A stretch of DNA of 64,000 bases from contig CAIOVX010000027.1 in assembly GCA_903861835.1 (NCBI GenBank), forward strand, positions 1 through 64,000, read 5' to 3'. Under the pieces are notes generated by a model. It had not been told where the DNA came from. It did no database searches and saw nothing but the letters and a program-made list of their open reading frames with translations. The position numbers and the translations under genes are program-made. This document shows, one piece after another, positions 1-6,478 of this stretch. The stretch's first letter is position 1; every line of letters begins with the position of its first letter. This stretch comes from Candidatus Firestoneibacteriota bacterium (GTDB taxonomy: Bacteria; Oederibacteriota; D2-FULL-39-29; CAIOVX01).

Positions 1-170
1 GCGGATTTGCCGTTGTTTATAAGAGTATAATAGGAAGCAAGTTCACCGGCATCTATTCTCTTTTCCTTTAGGGCTTTATTGACAGCCTCGCGCGCTTCTT
101 TTGAAATATCCTGAGAAAGGGCAAATAGGGGACAAAGCAAGAGCAGTGCAGCTATGAGGATTGTTTTCAT
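1..170 (-). CDS. Partial secreted protein (3' end outside window)
   Basis: An open frame on the minus strand begins with ATG at 168-170 and runs off the left edge. The first 20 or so residues (MKTILIAALLLLCPLFALSQ) form a clear signal peptide with a likely cleavage after ALS. About 36 residues of a charged mature part follow (DISKEAREAVNKALKEKRID). A GGTGGCGAGA stretch just upstream may serve as ribosome binding site. Too little is visible to name a family. The direction and spacing (37 bases after the next gene) suggest it is cotranscribed with the small acidic gene upstream of it. Confidence 0.6.
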   Translation of the reverse strand, partial: MKTILIAALLLLCPLFALSQDISKEAREAVNKALKEKRIDAGELASYYTLINNGKS

Positions 171-207
171 TCTCGCCACCAGAAACCAGTCTCTGTCCCA
201 TTTGTTT

Positions 208-483
208 TTATTCGACGGGGACAATCGCTTCAATTCTTGCCATCAGGGCTTCAGTCAGCTTGGTCGCCTTTTTGGAGCGGTCTTCGGCGTGAACGCGGCT
301 AACATGAGCGTAAAGGTTTTTTAAATCTTCCTCGGTCAGGTCGGCAGCGAATCTTTCTTCGTCTTCCGGCTCTGCATTCTCTATGGCTGTTGTCAGCCCG
401 TATTCTTCCAGCTCGCATTCCTCAAGCAGGAAAAGCTGTTCCGCGGAAGTTATTATCAGTTCGTGCTGGGTATCGTTGGCCAA
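208..483 (-). CDS. Small acidic protein of unknown function (91 aa)
   Basis: I place the start at TTG 481-483 because an AAAGGAGT ribosome binding site lies five bases upstream of it; a longer frame reaching to 549 would begin inside a family C intergenic repeat. The product (starting MANDTQHELIITSAEQLFLL) is very acidic in the middle (EPEDEERFAADLTEEDL) and ends in a basic then hydrophobic helix (RSKKATKLTEALMARIEAIV). It has no signal peptide, no cysteine cluster and one Cys only. I do not recognise the family; the helical, charged character would suit a small soluble regulatory or structural protein. Confidence 0.55.
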   Translation of the reverse strand: MANDTQHELIITSAEQLFLLEECELEEYGLTTAIENAEPEDEERFAADLTEEDLKNLYAHVSRVHAEDRSKKATKLTEALMARIEAIVPVE

Positions 484-600
484 GTTAACTCCTTTAAGAC
501 AAATTCGAAGGACCAAATTCGCAATTCGAAACAAAATAGGATCAGGCACAAAATCTCAAGTACCAAATCCCAAATAAAATAAAATATATAAATCACTAAA
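484..600. repeat. Family C intergenic word repeat
   Basis: Variants of CAAATTCGAAG, CAAATTCGCAATTCGAA, CTCAAGTACCAAATCCCAAATAAAATA fill this stretch. The same words recur at 3345-3505, 6318-6486, 34975-35155 and 61715-61865, always between genes. Confidence 0.6.
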
Positions 601-752
601 TAGCTTTTGAAACACTTTGTTTTTGCTTTTTTATGTTTACCGGTTAACAGCTCACGAATTGCAGCTTTAGTACTTACAGCTTGCTACGTATGGAGTTTCG
701 AATTTCAGATTTCGCATTTCGTATTTGCCTGTTTGCCTTAAAAGAAACAAAA

Positions 753-825
753 TTCGCTGAGAAGAGACGGGGCACTAAAATGGGGGACATTTCGGTAGGA
801 CCCGTTTTAAACTCCCCTCAGCGAA
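753..825. repeat. Long imperfect hairpin of unknown role
   Basis: TTCGCTGAG at 753-761 pairs perfectly with CTCAGCGAA at 817-825. Inside it AAAATGGG (777-784) can pair with CCCGTTTT (800-807), one pair being G-T, leaving a 15-base loop. The element sits alone in a gene-free gap. It could be a remnant of a REP-type or IS200-type palindromic mobile end or a structured RNA; no transposase is nearby. Confidence 0.45.
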
Positions 826-1077
826 CATAATAATCAATTAACAGTAGTATTTTAACGCATTTTGCAAGAAAAACAAGACAAATCTCAGCAAAAAGATTAG
901 AAATTAAAGACTAGCGCAATCAGACAAGTAAAAATAACTAATATCGGAAAGGACTATTGAATGATGGGTTAAAATACAGTTTTTGCAATATTTGGCGGGA
1001 TAATATAGATTTAGAAACTTTAGCAGCAAGCATCTCTGACACGTGTTATCGCTCAGTACGTCTGCGAAATCAATTAA
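826..1077. other. Gene-free stretch, nothing recognised
   Basis: AT-rich sequence between the hairpin and hgcB. A 70-codon frame on the plus strand overlaps the end of hgcB and has no ribosome binding site, so I do not accept it as a gene. The stretch presumably holds the 3' end of the hgcAB transcript. Confidence 0.4.
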
Positions 1078-1353
1078 CTAGCAACAATCGCACTCGCATT
1101 CTTCACTGCTTCCCTTCAACTTCGCCTTTATCATCCCGTAGGCGCAACCGGTTCCGTTCTTTACGCTGACCGCGTTTTCGCGGCAATTGACGGCGCACGC
1201 CCCGCATTCCATACAAAGATCAGGCTCAATAATCCATGCTTTCCTCTCCGCAATCTTTATCACTCTGTGCGGGCAGACTACCGCGCACATTCCGCAGCCG
1301 GTGCATTTTTTCCTGTCAATTGTAAGAGTGGAAACATTCTTCAGGTATCTCAT
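1078..1353 (-). CDS. hgcB: HgcB, two-cluster ferredoxin partner of the mercury methylase
   Basis: HgcB is the 2[4Fe-4S] ferredoxin thought to reduce the corrinoid of HgcA and to handle Hg(II). The 91-residue protein has both cluster motifs, CTGCGMCAVVCP (Cys17, 20, 23, 27) and CMECGACAVNC (Cys47, 50, 53, 57). It also has the features that separate HgcB from ordinary ferredoxins: an isolated Cys70 and a terminal Cys90-Cys91 pair, here preceded by two more Cys (ECECDCC). The gene overlaps the end of hgcA by four bases (ATGA), so translation is probably coupled. Identity rests on these residues together with the hgcA neighbour. Confidence 0.93.
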   Translation of the reverse strand: MRYLKNVSTLTIDRKKCTGCGMCAVVCPHRVIKIAERKAWIIEPDLCMECGACAVNCRENAVSVKNGTGCAYGMIKAKLKGSSEECECDCC

Positions 1354-2342
1354 AGGGAAAACCCCCTGAAAGCAAAGTAGAACAGAAAAACAAGCCCCGC
1401 CGCCGCGGAGATTACGCAGAAAGGAATGGCATAAAGCATTTCTTTCTTCACGCCTGACGGCGAAGTAAAGGTGGTTGAACCCGTAAAATTAAGGGCGAGA
1501 AATGCCGAGATGGCCGGAAATAGAAATAGCGCGCCAGCAATAAAAACAGCCGAGGAAATACCCGCCAGCAGTAAATATATAACCGAAGAAATAAGGCCCG
1601 TTATCCAGCCCTTCCAGGCAAAAGAGGAACCAGGTATATATGGAAGGAGCGCGGGAACCAGCAGCGTGCCGGTCAGGATAGCAAGCACCGACAAGGATAA
1701 GAGTGATAAAAATACCGGAAGCCCGCCGGAAATTAAAGCGCAGAGAACCGATAAGGACAGTGATCCCAGAAGCAACGGCCAGGAGAGCACCATTTCCACC
1801 GGCGTCAGCACTAACCTTTCGGCAAGCGGAAAACGAATTGTCCTCATTGCTTCATCGCACTTCTGCCCGTTTTCCAGGTATTTTCTCAGGTCATAAGCTT
1901 CCACGGGGCCGAATTTTACGGTAAAACCTGTCTTTGCTTTTACTTTATGGGCCGCTACGCCGCTTGCCCCGAGCTGAGGAAGAATTAGCGTCTTGTGGGA
2001 CAGGTATTTTGAAAGGCCGGATTTTTTGACCCGCTTTATCAGTTCTTCCGTTCCGAAGGTGCCTTTCCCCGCCGCGCACCAGACATTTATGCCTTTAGTA
2101 TCAAGAACGAGTATCCACGCGTCCAAATCAGAGGCGGCGGCGCGCAAAACATCAAAGCTTAATTTGTAATTCGCGGAAACAAGCACGGGAGAACCCGCGC
2201 CCGGGGAATTCAGCGCGTAAAGTCCGGGGTTTACCCTGTAATCCGACCGTTTAATACCCAGCCGCATCCTGAGTTTTCCCAGGATGTCGCTGAATGCGGG
2301 TTTGCCGTCTGTATTTTTAAATCGCAATTTGCCTTCTTTCAT
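1350..2342 (-). CDS. hgcA: HgcA, corrinoid-dependent mercury methyltransferase
   Basis: HgcA transfers a methyl group from a corrinoid to Hg(II), giving methylmercury. Residues 1-170 form a CFeSP-like corrinoid-binding domain with the signature cap helix NVWCAAGKGTFGT; Cys89 is the lower axial cobalt ligand. Residues about 180-330 form five membrane helices, and the family-specific segment NFTGSTTFTSPSGVKKEM lies between helices 4 and 5. The length, 330 aa, is normal. A membrane domain fused to this motif excludes the soluble acetyl-CoA pathway protein CdhD/AcsC. The start lies three bases after the arsC stop and the end overlaps hgcB. The operon is preceded by arsR, a known hgcAB context. 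The corrinoid could come from the salvage genes at 39.7-47.7 kb. Confidence 0.95.
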   Translation of the reverse strand: MKEGKLRFKNTDGKPAFSDILGKLRMRLGIKRSDYRVNPGLYALNSPGAGSPVLVSANYKLSFDVLRAAASDLDAWILVLDTKGINVWCAAGKGTFGTEELIKRVKKSGLSKYLSHKTLILPQLGASGVAAHKVKAKTGFTVKFGPVEAYDLRKYLENGQKCDEAMRTIRFPLAERLVLTPVEMVLSWPLLLGSLSLSVLCALISGGLPVFLSLLSLSVLAILTGTLLVPALLPYIPGSSFAWKGWITGLISSVIYLLLAGISSAVFIAGALFLFPAISAFLALNFTGSTTFTSPSGVKKEMLYAIPFCVISAAAGLVFLFYFAFRGFSL

Positions 2343-2345
2343 TTG

Positions 2346-2771
2346 TCACTTCGCATATCTCGGGATGAATTCCTTTTCGAGCCAGTTCTTAATTTCATCT
2401 CGGGTCTTTCTGAAAGCGCTTAGCCTATCTTCATCGCTGCCCTGTGTTGCAGAGGGGTCCTTGAAGGAATTGTGCAGGATGACCTTGGCAAAAGGAAATA
2501 TCGGGCATTCTTCTTTTGCGGAGTCGCAGACCGAAACAACTATATCAATATTCTTTCCCGTGAATTCTTTTACATGTTTTGAGTGATGCTTTGTGATATC
2601 AATGCCAATCTCCGCGAGGGCTTTTATTGCGAACGGATTTACCGTTCCGGGCCTCGTGCCGGCGCTCACCGCTTCAAATTTCGCTCCGTGGAGCGCATTG
2701 AGCAAACCTTCCGAAAGCTGCGACCTCGCCGAATTATGAGTGCATAGAAACAGTACTTTGATTTTTCCCAT
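2346..2771 (-). CDS. arsC: Thioredoxin-type arsenate reductase (LMW phosphatase family)
   Basis: The 141-residue protein has the low-molecular-weight phosphatase fold, with the loop CTHNSAR (Cys10 to Arg16) and a DPS motif near residue 106. Cys82 and Cys89 (VCDSAKEEC) are present at the positions used by the thioredoxin-coupled arsenate reductases of Staphylococcus and Bacillus, so it should reduce As(V) to As(III) through a Cys10-Cys82-Cys89 relay. No arsenite pump lies next to it, which is odd for an ars operon. It sits between arsR and hgcA, so arsenic or thiol-metal sensing may control the whole unit. An action on another phosphate ester is less likely. Confidence 0.85.
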   Translation of the reverse strand: MGKIKVLFLCTHNSARSQLSEGLLNALHGAKFEAVSAGTRPGTVNPFAIKALAEIGIDITKHHSKHVKEFTGKNIDIVVSVCDSAKEECPIFPFAKVILHNSFKDPSATQGSDEDRLSAFRKTRDEIKNWLEKEFIPRYAK

Positions 2772-2839
2772 TTTTTTCTCCTGGTTTTCTTTTGTTAATT
2801 GCTTTCTTGCCCTTTTTATAATTTAGTGCTTAGCGCTTG

Positions 2840-2951
2840 CTTTTCAATCTTCCGCCCGCTGTCCACCGACTCCGCCTTCTGTCTTCTGTCTTCCGTCCTC
2901 AGTCCTCAGTCTTTAAGCGTCCAACCCTCTAACCATCTAACCTTCCAAGCC
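2840..2951. repeat. Family D word repeat between arsR and arsC
   Basis: Pyrimidine-rich words (CCGACTCCGCC, TTCTGTCTTCTGTCTTCCGTCCTCAG, CCAACCCTCTAACCATCTAACCTTCC) are the complement of the family D words found at 36.65-36.88 kb and 39.48-39.67 kb. They occupy the 180-base gap inside the operon without an obvious terminator. Confidence 0.6.
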
Positions 2952-3275
2952 TCAGCATCTAAGGCATTTCTCCCGGCTCACAATCTGCTGCTTAATCGCT
3001 GTCTCGCAACAATTCAGAAATGTATTCGCGCAGGATATGTTAAGCGTGTAATAGACATTAAGCCCCTGCTTTCTGCAGGAAACTATCTCCGCGTTTAGCA
3101 ATTGAGCGAGGTGGCGAGAAACATTGGATCTTTCGGCGTGAACCGCCGGAAATATTTCGCAGACACATTTTTCCCCGCCGCTGAGCAAGTCTACTATCTT
3201 AAGGCGTATCGGGTGCGCCAGCGCGGAAAGTATGTCGGCTTGTTTTTGGTAGAGCATATCTGATTTCTTCTTCAT
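2952..3275 (-). CDS. arsR: ArsR/SmtB-family metal-responsive repressor
   Basis: This 107-residue winged-helix protein has the ArsR features in order: PIRLKIVDLL (helix 2-3), CVCEIF with the metal-binding Cys37-x-Cys39 pair, a recognition helix around ERSNVSRHLAQL, and a wing near CRKQGLNVYYTL. Extra cysteines lie at 67, 82, 89-90, 104 and 107, the last two as a C-terminal CLRC. It probably releases DNA when As(III) or another thiophilic metal binds. A perfect inverted repeat 16 bases upstream of its start overlaps the promoter, which fits autoregulation. It is the first gene of the arsR-arsC-hgcA-hgcB unit. The ribosome binding site is AAAGGGG, and the ATG is at 3273-3275. Confidence 0.9.
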   Translation of the reverse strand: MKKKSDMLYQKQADILSALAHPIRLKIVDLLSGGEKCVCEIFPAVHAERSNVSRHLAQLLNAEIVSCRKQGLNVYYTLNISCANTFLNCCETAIKQQIVSREKCLRC

Positions 3276-3290
3276 TTATCAGCCCCTTTG

Positions 3291-3314
3291 CTATGTGATT
3301 GAATACTCACATAG
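3291..3314. promoter_or_regulatory. Probable ArsR operator
   Basis: CTATGTGA (3291-3298) and TCACATAG (3307-3314) form a perfect 8-base inverted repeat with an 8-base spacer. It overlaps the -10 element and transcription start of the arsR promoter, the expected place for a repressor site. The operator role is inferred from position and symmetry. Confidence 0.7.
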
Positions 3315-3338
3315 TAACATACTAACCAAGGAAGTCAA
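3311..3338 (-). promoter_or_regulatory. Promoter of the arsR-arsC-hgcAB operon
   Basis: Read on the minus strand, TTGACT (3338-3333) is followed after 16 bases by TACTAT (3316-3311). The -10 element overlaps one arm of the inverted repeat at 3291-3314. Confidence 0.6.
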
Positions 3339-3344
3339 GCACAA

Positions 3345-3505
3345 TTTAGCAAGCACCAAATTCCAAATCACAAGCACCAAATAAGCAGCAAAATACGAAA
3401 AACACAAAGAGCAAAAGGACCTATAACTTCTGTTTTTTTCTTTTTATCTCTTTTAATTTTATTTGGGATTTGGTGCTTGGAATTTGGTGCTTAGTTTTTG
3501 CTCTG
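3345..3505. repeat. Family C inverted word repeat
   Basis: CAAGCACCAAAT/TTCCAAATCACAAGCACC words on the left side are matched by their complement (TTTTATTTGGGATTTGGTGCTTGG) on the right, so the whole stretch can fold back on itself. It lies between parB and the arsR promoter. The rest of the gap, 3506-3780, shows only a parS-like site. Confidence 0.6.
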
Positions 3506-3660
3506 TATTTGCTTCATTCCGGAGCGCAATAATCCTTCCCAGATTCATATATATTGAAAGGAATGTTGGAATTTGGGTAGTTGGTGCTGAGAGAGGGGAG
3601 GAGCGCTCACAAGTGATCCTGGAGCGATTTAGGGCCTATTGGCATTGCATTTAGTCGCAG

Positions 3661-3676
3661 TGTTTCTCGTGAAACA
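3661..3676. promoter_or_regulatory. parS-like centromere site
   Basis: TGTTTCTCGTGAAACA differs by one base from the consensus parS palindrome TGTTTCACGTGAAACA. It lies 104 bases downstream of parB, near the origin, where ParB would load. Confidence 0.75.
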
Positions 3677-3780
3677 CCAGTTAAGTACGATTCATAGTAT
3701 CGTCATCCCATAAAAAATACATATAATGTCAATTACAACAGGCGTGTTCCCACATATATTACCAATTACATATAGTAGTA

Positions 3781-4683
3781 CTACTGTTGTGGGGGCTTGT
3801 TCACATCTTTTATCAATTCGTAAACTCTGTTTAGCTCGTCAAGTCCGGAATAATAGATTTCTATCTTGCCTTTGGCGCGTCCCTTGACCTTAACTTTGGC
3901 GCCAAGGGCATATTGCATCTTTTTTTCTGCCTCTGCAATATGCACATCTATGTCAATAATAGCCTTTCGTGGGCCTTTTTCTATTTTCTTCAAACGGGAA
4001 ACGAGACTTTCACTTTGCCTTACGGAAAGGGCCTTCTTAATGATATTCTCACATATAGTATACTGCAAATTAGCATTTTCAATGCCCAAAAGCACCCTTG
4101 CGTGTCCCATTGAGATTGTTTCACGTGAAACATAGTCCTGTATTTTTGCCGGTAGATTGAGTAGTCTGAGGGCGTTGGTAATTGTGCTCCTGTCTTTCCC
4201 TACTTTTTTGGACATTTCATCGTGGGTAAGACCGAATTCATCTATGAGCTGTTTATAAGCAACCGCTTCTTCTATTGCATTTAGATCGTCTCTTTGGATA
4301 TTCTCAATAAGGGCAAGTTCAAGCATGTCTTCGTCTTTCACATCTTTTAAAATGGCTGGAATCTTTGCCAATCCGGCTTCTTTGGTTGCTCTTAGGCGTC
4401 TTTCCCCGGCTATTAGCTCGTATTTATCAGCTCCAATCTTTCTTACTGAAATAGGCTGAATTACACCCTTTTCTTTGATGGAAGCGACCAATTCTTTGAG
4501 TTTTTCCGGATTAAACTCTTTCCTGGGCTGGTATTTGTTTGGTATTATATTGCCTATTTCAATATCAATGATGCCTTCCCGAATGACTGTATTATCGGTG
4601 TTCTGTTGCGAGTTTTGGGTGGGTGTCTGCGGGCCAGATCCTGTGATGAGCGCTCCTAAACCTTTACCTAATCCCTTCTGCAT
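3781..4683 (-). CDS. parB: Chromosome partitioning protein ParB (Spo0J)
   Basis: ParB is the CTP-dependent clamp that loads at parS and spreads along origin-proximal DNA. The protein (300 aa) has the N-terminal ParB/Srx nuclease-like domain with IIPNKYQPRKEF and the CTP-binding GERRLRA box near residue 90, then the helix-turn-helix DRSTITNALRLLNLP that reads parS, and a C-terminal dimer domain ending in a basic region (KGRAKGKIEIYYSG). It overlaps the end of parA by 20 bases and carries a perfect parS site within its own coding sequence. Confidence 0.96.
   Translation of the reverse strand: MQKGLGKGLGALITGSGPQTPTQNSQQNTDNTVIREGIIDIEIGNIIPNKYQPRKEFNPEKLKELVASIKEKGVIQPISVRKIGADKYELIAGERRLRATKEAGLAKIPAILKDVKDEDMLELALIENIQRDDLNAIEEAVAYKQLIDEFGLTHDEMSKKVGKDRSTITNALRLLNLPAKIQDYVSRETISMGHARVLLGIENANLQYTICENIIKKALSVRQSESLVSRLKKIEKGPRKAIIDIDVHIAEAEKKMQYALGAKVKVKGRAKGKIEIYYSGLDELNRVYELIKDVNKPPQQ
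4117..4132. promoter_or_regulatory. Perfect parS site inside parB
   Basis: TGTTTCACGTGAAACA matches the near-universal bacterial parS 16-mer exactly. A parS inside or next to parB is common in other bacteria. This and the copy at 3661 are the only two I found by eye. Confidence 0.93.
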
Positions 4684-5437
4684 GATTGACCACCTCTTTG
4701 GCTAGATGAATGTAAGCTTCAGCTCCGGTACTCCTCACATCATAAAGGATGACCGGTTTGCCGTATGAAGGCGCTTCGCTTAATCTTACATTTCTTGGTA
4801 TGTAAGTATTATACACCTTTTCTTTAAAATATTTCAATATTTCTTCTTTTACCTGCTGCGCCAGGGTGGTTCTGCTGTCATACATAGTCAATACAACGCC
4901 TTCTATTTCAAGCTTTGGATTCAGATTCTTCTTCACAAGGTCTATGGTGTTTAATAATTTGGTTACGCCCTCCAGGGCATAATATTCGCATTGAATTGGA
5001 ATAAGTATGCTGTCTGCCGCAGCCAGGGTATTCAAGGTAAGTAAGCCTAATGATGGGGGACAGTCTACAAATATGTAGTCATATTCCTCTTTAATAGGGT
5101 ATATGGCTTCTTTTAACTTATATTCACGAGCCATTTGTGGGACAAGCTCTATCTCGGCACCGGTTAAATCAATATTGGAGGGGGCAACTTTCAGATATGA
5201 TATTTCTGTTTGAAGCAATACCTCTTTCAAGGGCTTAGCGTTTATTAAACAATCATATATGCTGCTTTCAACCTGATAGGGATTTATGCCAAAACCGCTG
5301 GTAGAGTTACCCTGAGGATCCATATCAATCAGTAGAGTGTTTTTTTCAAGAACGCCTATAGAGGCGGCAAGATTGACGGCAGTTGTGGTCTTTCCCACTC
5401 CGCCTTTTTGGTTGGCTATCGCTATGACTTTTCCCAT
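4664..5437 (-). CDS. parA: Chromosome partitioning ATPase ParA (Soj)
   Basis: A 257-residue ParA/MinD ATPase. The deviant Walker A motif KGGVGKTT with the signature lysine is at residues 10-17, Walker A' is LLIDMDPQGNSTSG near 36-49, and Walker B is YIFVDCPPSLG near 115. It forms dynamic gradients that move ParB-parS complexes and in some bacteria also controls DnaA. The ribosome binding site GGGGAGAAA precedes ATG. It is the first gene of a parA-parB pair behind its own promoter. Confidence 0.96.
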   Translation of the reverse strand: MGKVIAIANQKGGVGKTTTAVNLAASIGVLEKNTLLIDMDPQGNSTSGFGINPYQVESSIYDCLINAKPLKEVLLQTEISYLKVAPSNIDLTGAEIELVPQMAREYKLKEAIYPIKEEYDYIFVDCPPSLGLLTLNTLAAADSILIPIQCEYYALEGVTKLLNTIDLVKKNLNPKLEIEGVVLTMYDSRTTLAQQVKEEILKYFKEKVYNTYIPRNVRLSEAPSYGKPVILYDVRSTGAEAYIHLAKEVVNHAEGIR

Positions 5438-5457
5438 TTTCTCCCCGAGCAGCGATA

Positions 5458-5486
5458 ATTTTACATTGGCGGGGGCTCAATGTCAA
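5458..5486 (-). promoter_or_regulatory. Promoter of parAB
   Basis: On the minus strand TTGACA (5486-5481), a 17-base spacer and TAAAAT (5463-5458) form a near-consensus sigma-70 promoter about 20 bases upstream of the parA start. Confidence 0.75.
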
Positions 5487-5492
5487 TGAAAG

Positions 5493-5583
5493 ATGATATA
5501 TGATTAGAAGGATTAGATAGTGAGATTACGCAGATTAAATCATCTTTAATCCACAAAATCTCTTTTCCTAATCAGCGTAATCC
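5493..5583. repeat. Family B inverted word repeat
   Basis: GATTAGAAGGATTAGATAG and GATTACGCAGATTAAATCA are followed by the complementary words TTTAATCCACAAAATC and CTAATCAGCGTAATCC, giving a foldback structure between rsmG and parA. Confidence 0.6.
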
Positions 5584-6294
5584 TTACTTTGCTTTGATGG
5601 GACGTTTTTCGGGGATGCCGGGCTTCCTGGGATACTCCTGGGTGATATTTCTTATTTTTCTTACAACCGCAATATTCCTGTCGGAATCATCGCCCGGCAA
5701 TTTCACCTTGCGAATATCCTCAAGCTTGCCGCCGAGAATCTCTATGACCTTCTCCGCGTTCTTTATTTCTTTCGCATCGCGCCCTTTCTGCGCTATAAAG
5801 AGGCCACCAACCTTGACGAAAGGGAGGCAAAACTCTGCAAGCACAGGCATCGTTGCCACTGCTCGCGCTGTCACAACATCGTATTGTTCCCTGAAAGCAG
5901 GATCTCTGCCGAATTCCTCGGCTCTTCCCCATTTCGCTTCGGCTCCGGTAAGTTTGAGCTTCTCGATAATATGGTCAAGAAAGACAACCTTTTTGGCCAC
6001 ACTATCCATAACCGTGACCTTAAGGTTCGGACAGACAATCCGCAAAACTAGCCCAGGGAAGCCCCCTCCGGTTCCGACATCCAACAGGTTGCCCTCGGGG
6101 TTGATCAGCGGAAGAATACTAAGAGAGTCTAGAAAATGGTTTTTATATATTTCGTACTCGCCTGTTATGCCCGTGATGTTGGTCTTTTTATTCCAGGCAA
6201 GAAGCTCATCGGTATAGGTTTTAAAATCCGAGAGCATTTTTTCGTCGGCTTTTAAATAGGGTGAAAAGAGATAAATGAGTTGTTCAATGGTCAT
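5584..6294 (-). CDS. rsmG: 16S rRNA G527 methyltransferase RsmG (GidB)
   Basis: RsmG uses AdoMet to methylate N7 of G527 (E. coli numbering) in 16S rRNA. From the chosen ATG at 6292-6294 the protein has 236 aa and begins MTIEQLIYLFSPYL. It shows NITGITGEYEIYKNHFLDSL, the AdoMet-binding LLDVGTGGGFPGLVLRI, and the family ending YPRKPGIPEKRPIKAK. An upstream in-frame extension to 6354 would run into intergenic repeats, so I reject it. The ribosome binding site is weak. It lies downstream of mnmG, the usual gidAB order. Confidence 0.95.
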   Translation of the reverse strand: MTIEQLIYLFSPYLKADEKMLSDFKTYTDELLAWNKKTNITGITGEYEIYKNHFLDSLSILPLINPEGNLLDVGTGGGFPGLVLRIVCPNLKVTVMDSVAKKVVFLDHIIEKLKLTGAEAKWGRAEEFGRDPAFREQYDVVTARAVATMPVLAEFCLPFVKVGGLFIAQKGRDAKEIKNAEKVIEILGGKLEDIRKVKLPGDDSDRNIAVVRKIRNITQEYPRKPGIPEKRPIKAK

Positions 6295-6317
6295 ATCTGA
6301 TTTTAACGCAGATGGCC

Positions 6318-6478
6318 ACCAAATGCAATACAAATACCAAACACCAAACAACAAGCACTAAATTCTAAATTCTAAAAAACACCTAAACCCTCAGGGAGCG
6401 CTTCGACTGTCGTACCGTATGCCGCGCGAAAGACTTGCTTGCCAGTTTGCCCTTTGCTTATTGTTTAGAATTTCGCGC
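6318..6478. repeat. Family C word repeat between mnmG and rsmG
   Basis: Words such as AAATGCAATACAAATACCAAACACC and AACAAGCACTAAATTCTAAATTC on one side, and TTGTTTAGAATTTCGCGCTTAGTGCTTATTG on the other, form a degenerate foldback. Confidence 0.5.

Noticed and set aside
957-1169. 70-codon plus-strand frame downstream of hgcB
   Set aside because: It overlaps the end of hgcB antisense, has no ribosome binding site, and encodes nothing recognisable.
1350-2342. HgcA could be the corrinoid iron-sulphur protein of the acetyl-CoA pathway
   Set aside because: The cap motif NVWCAAGK is followed by a five-helix membrane domain with NFTGSTTFTS and by an HgcB gene; no iron-sulphur motif and no other acetyl-CoA pathway genes are present.
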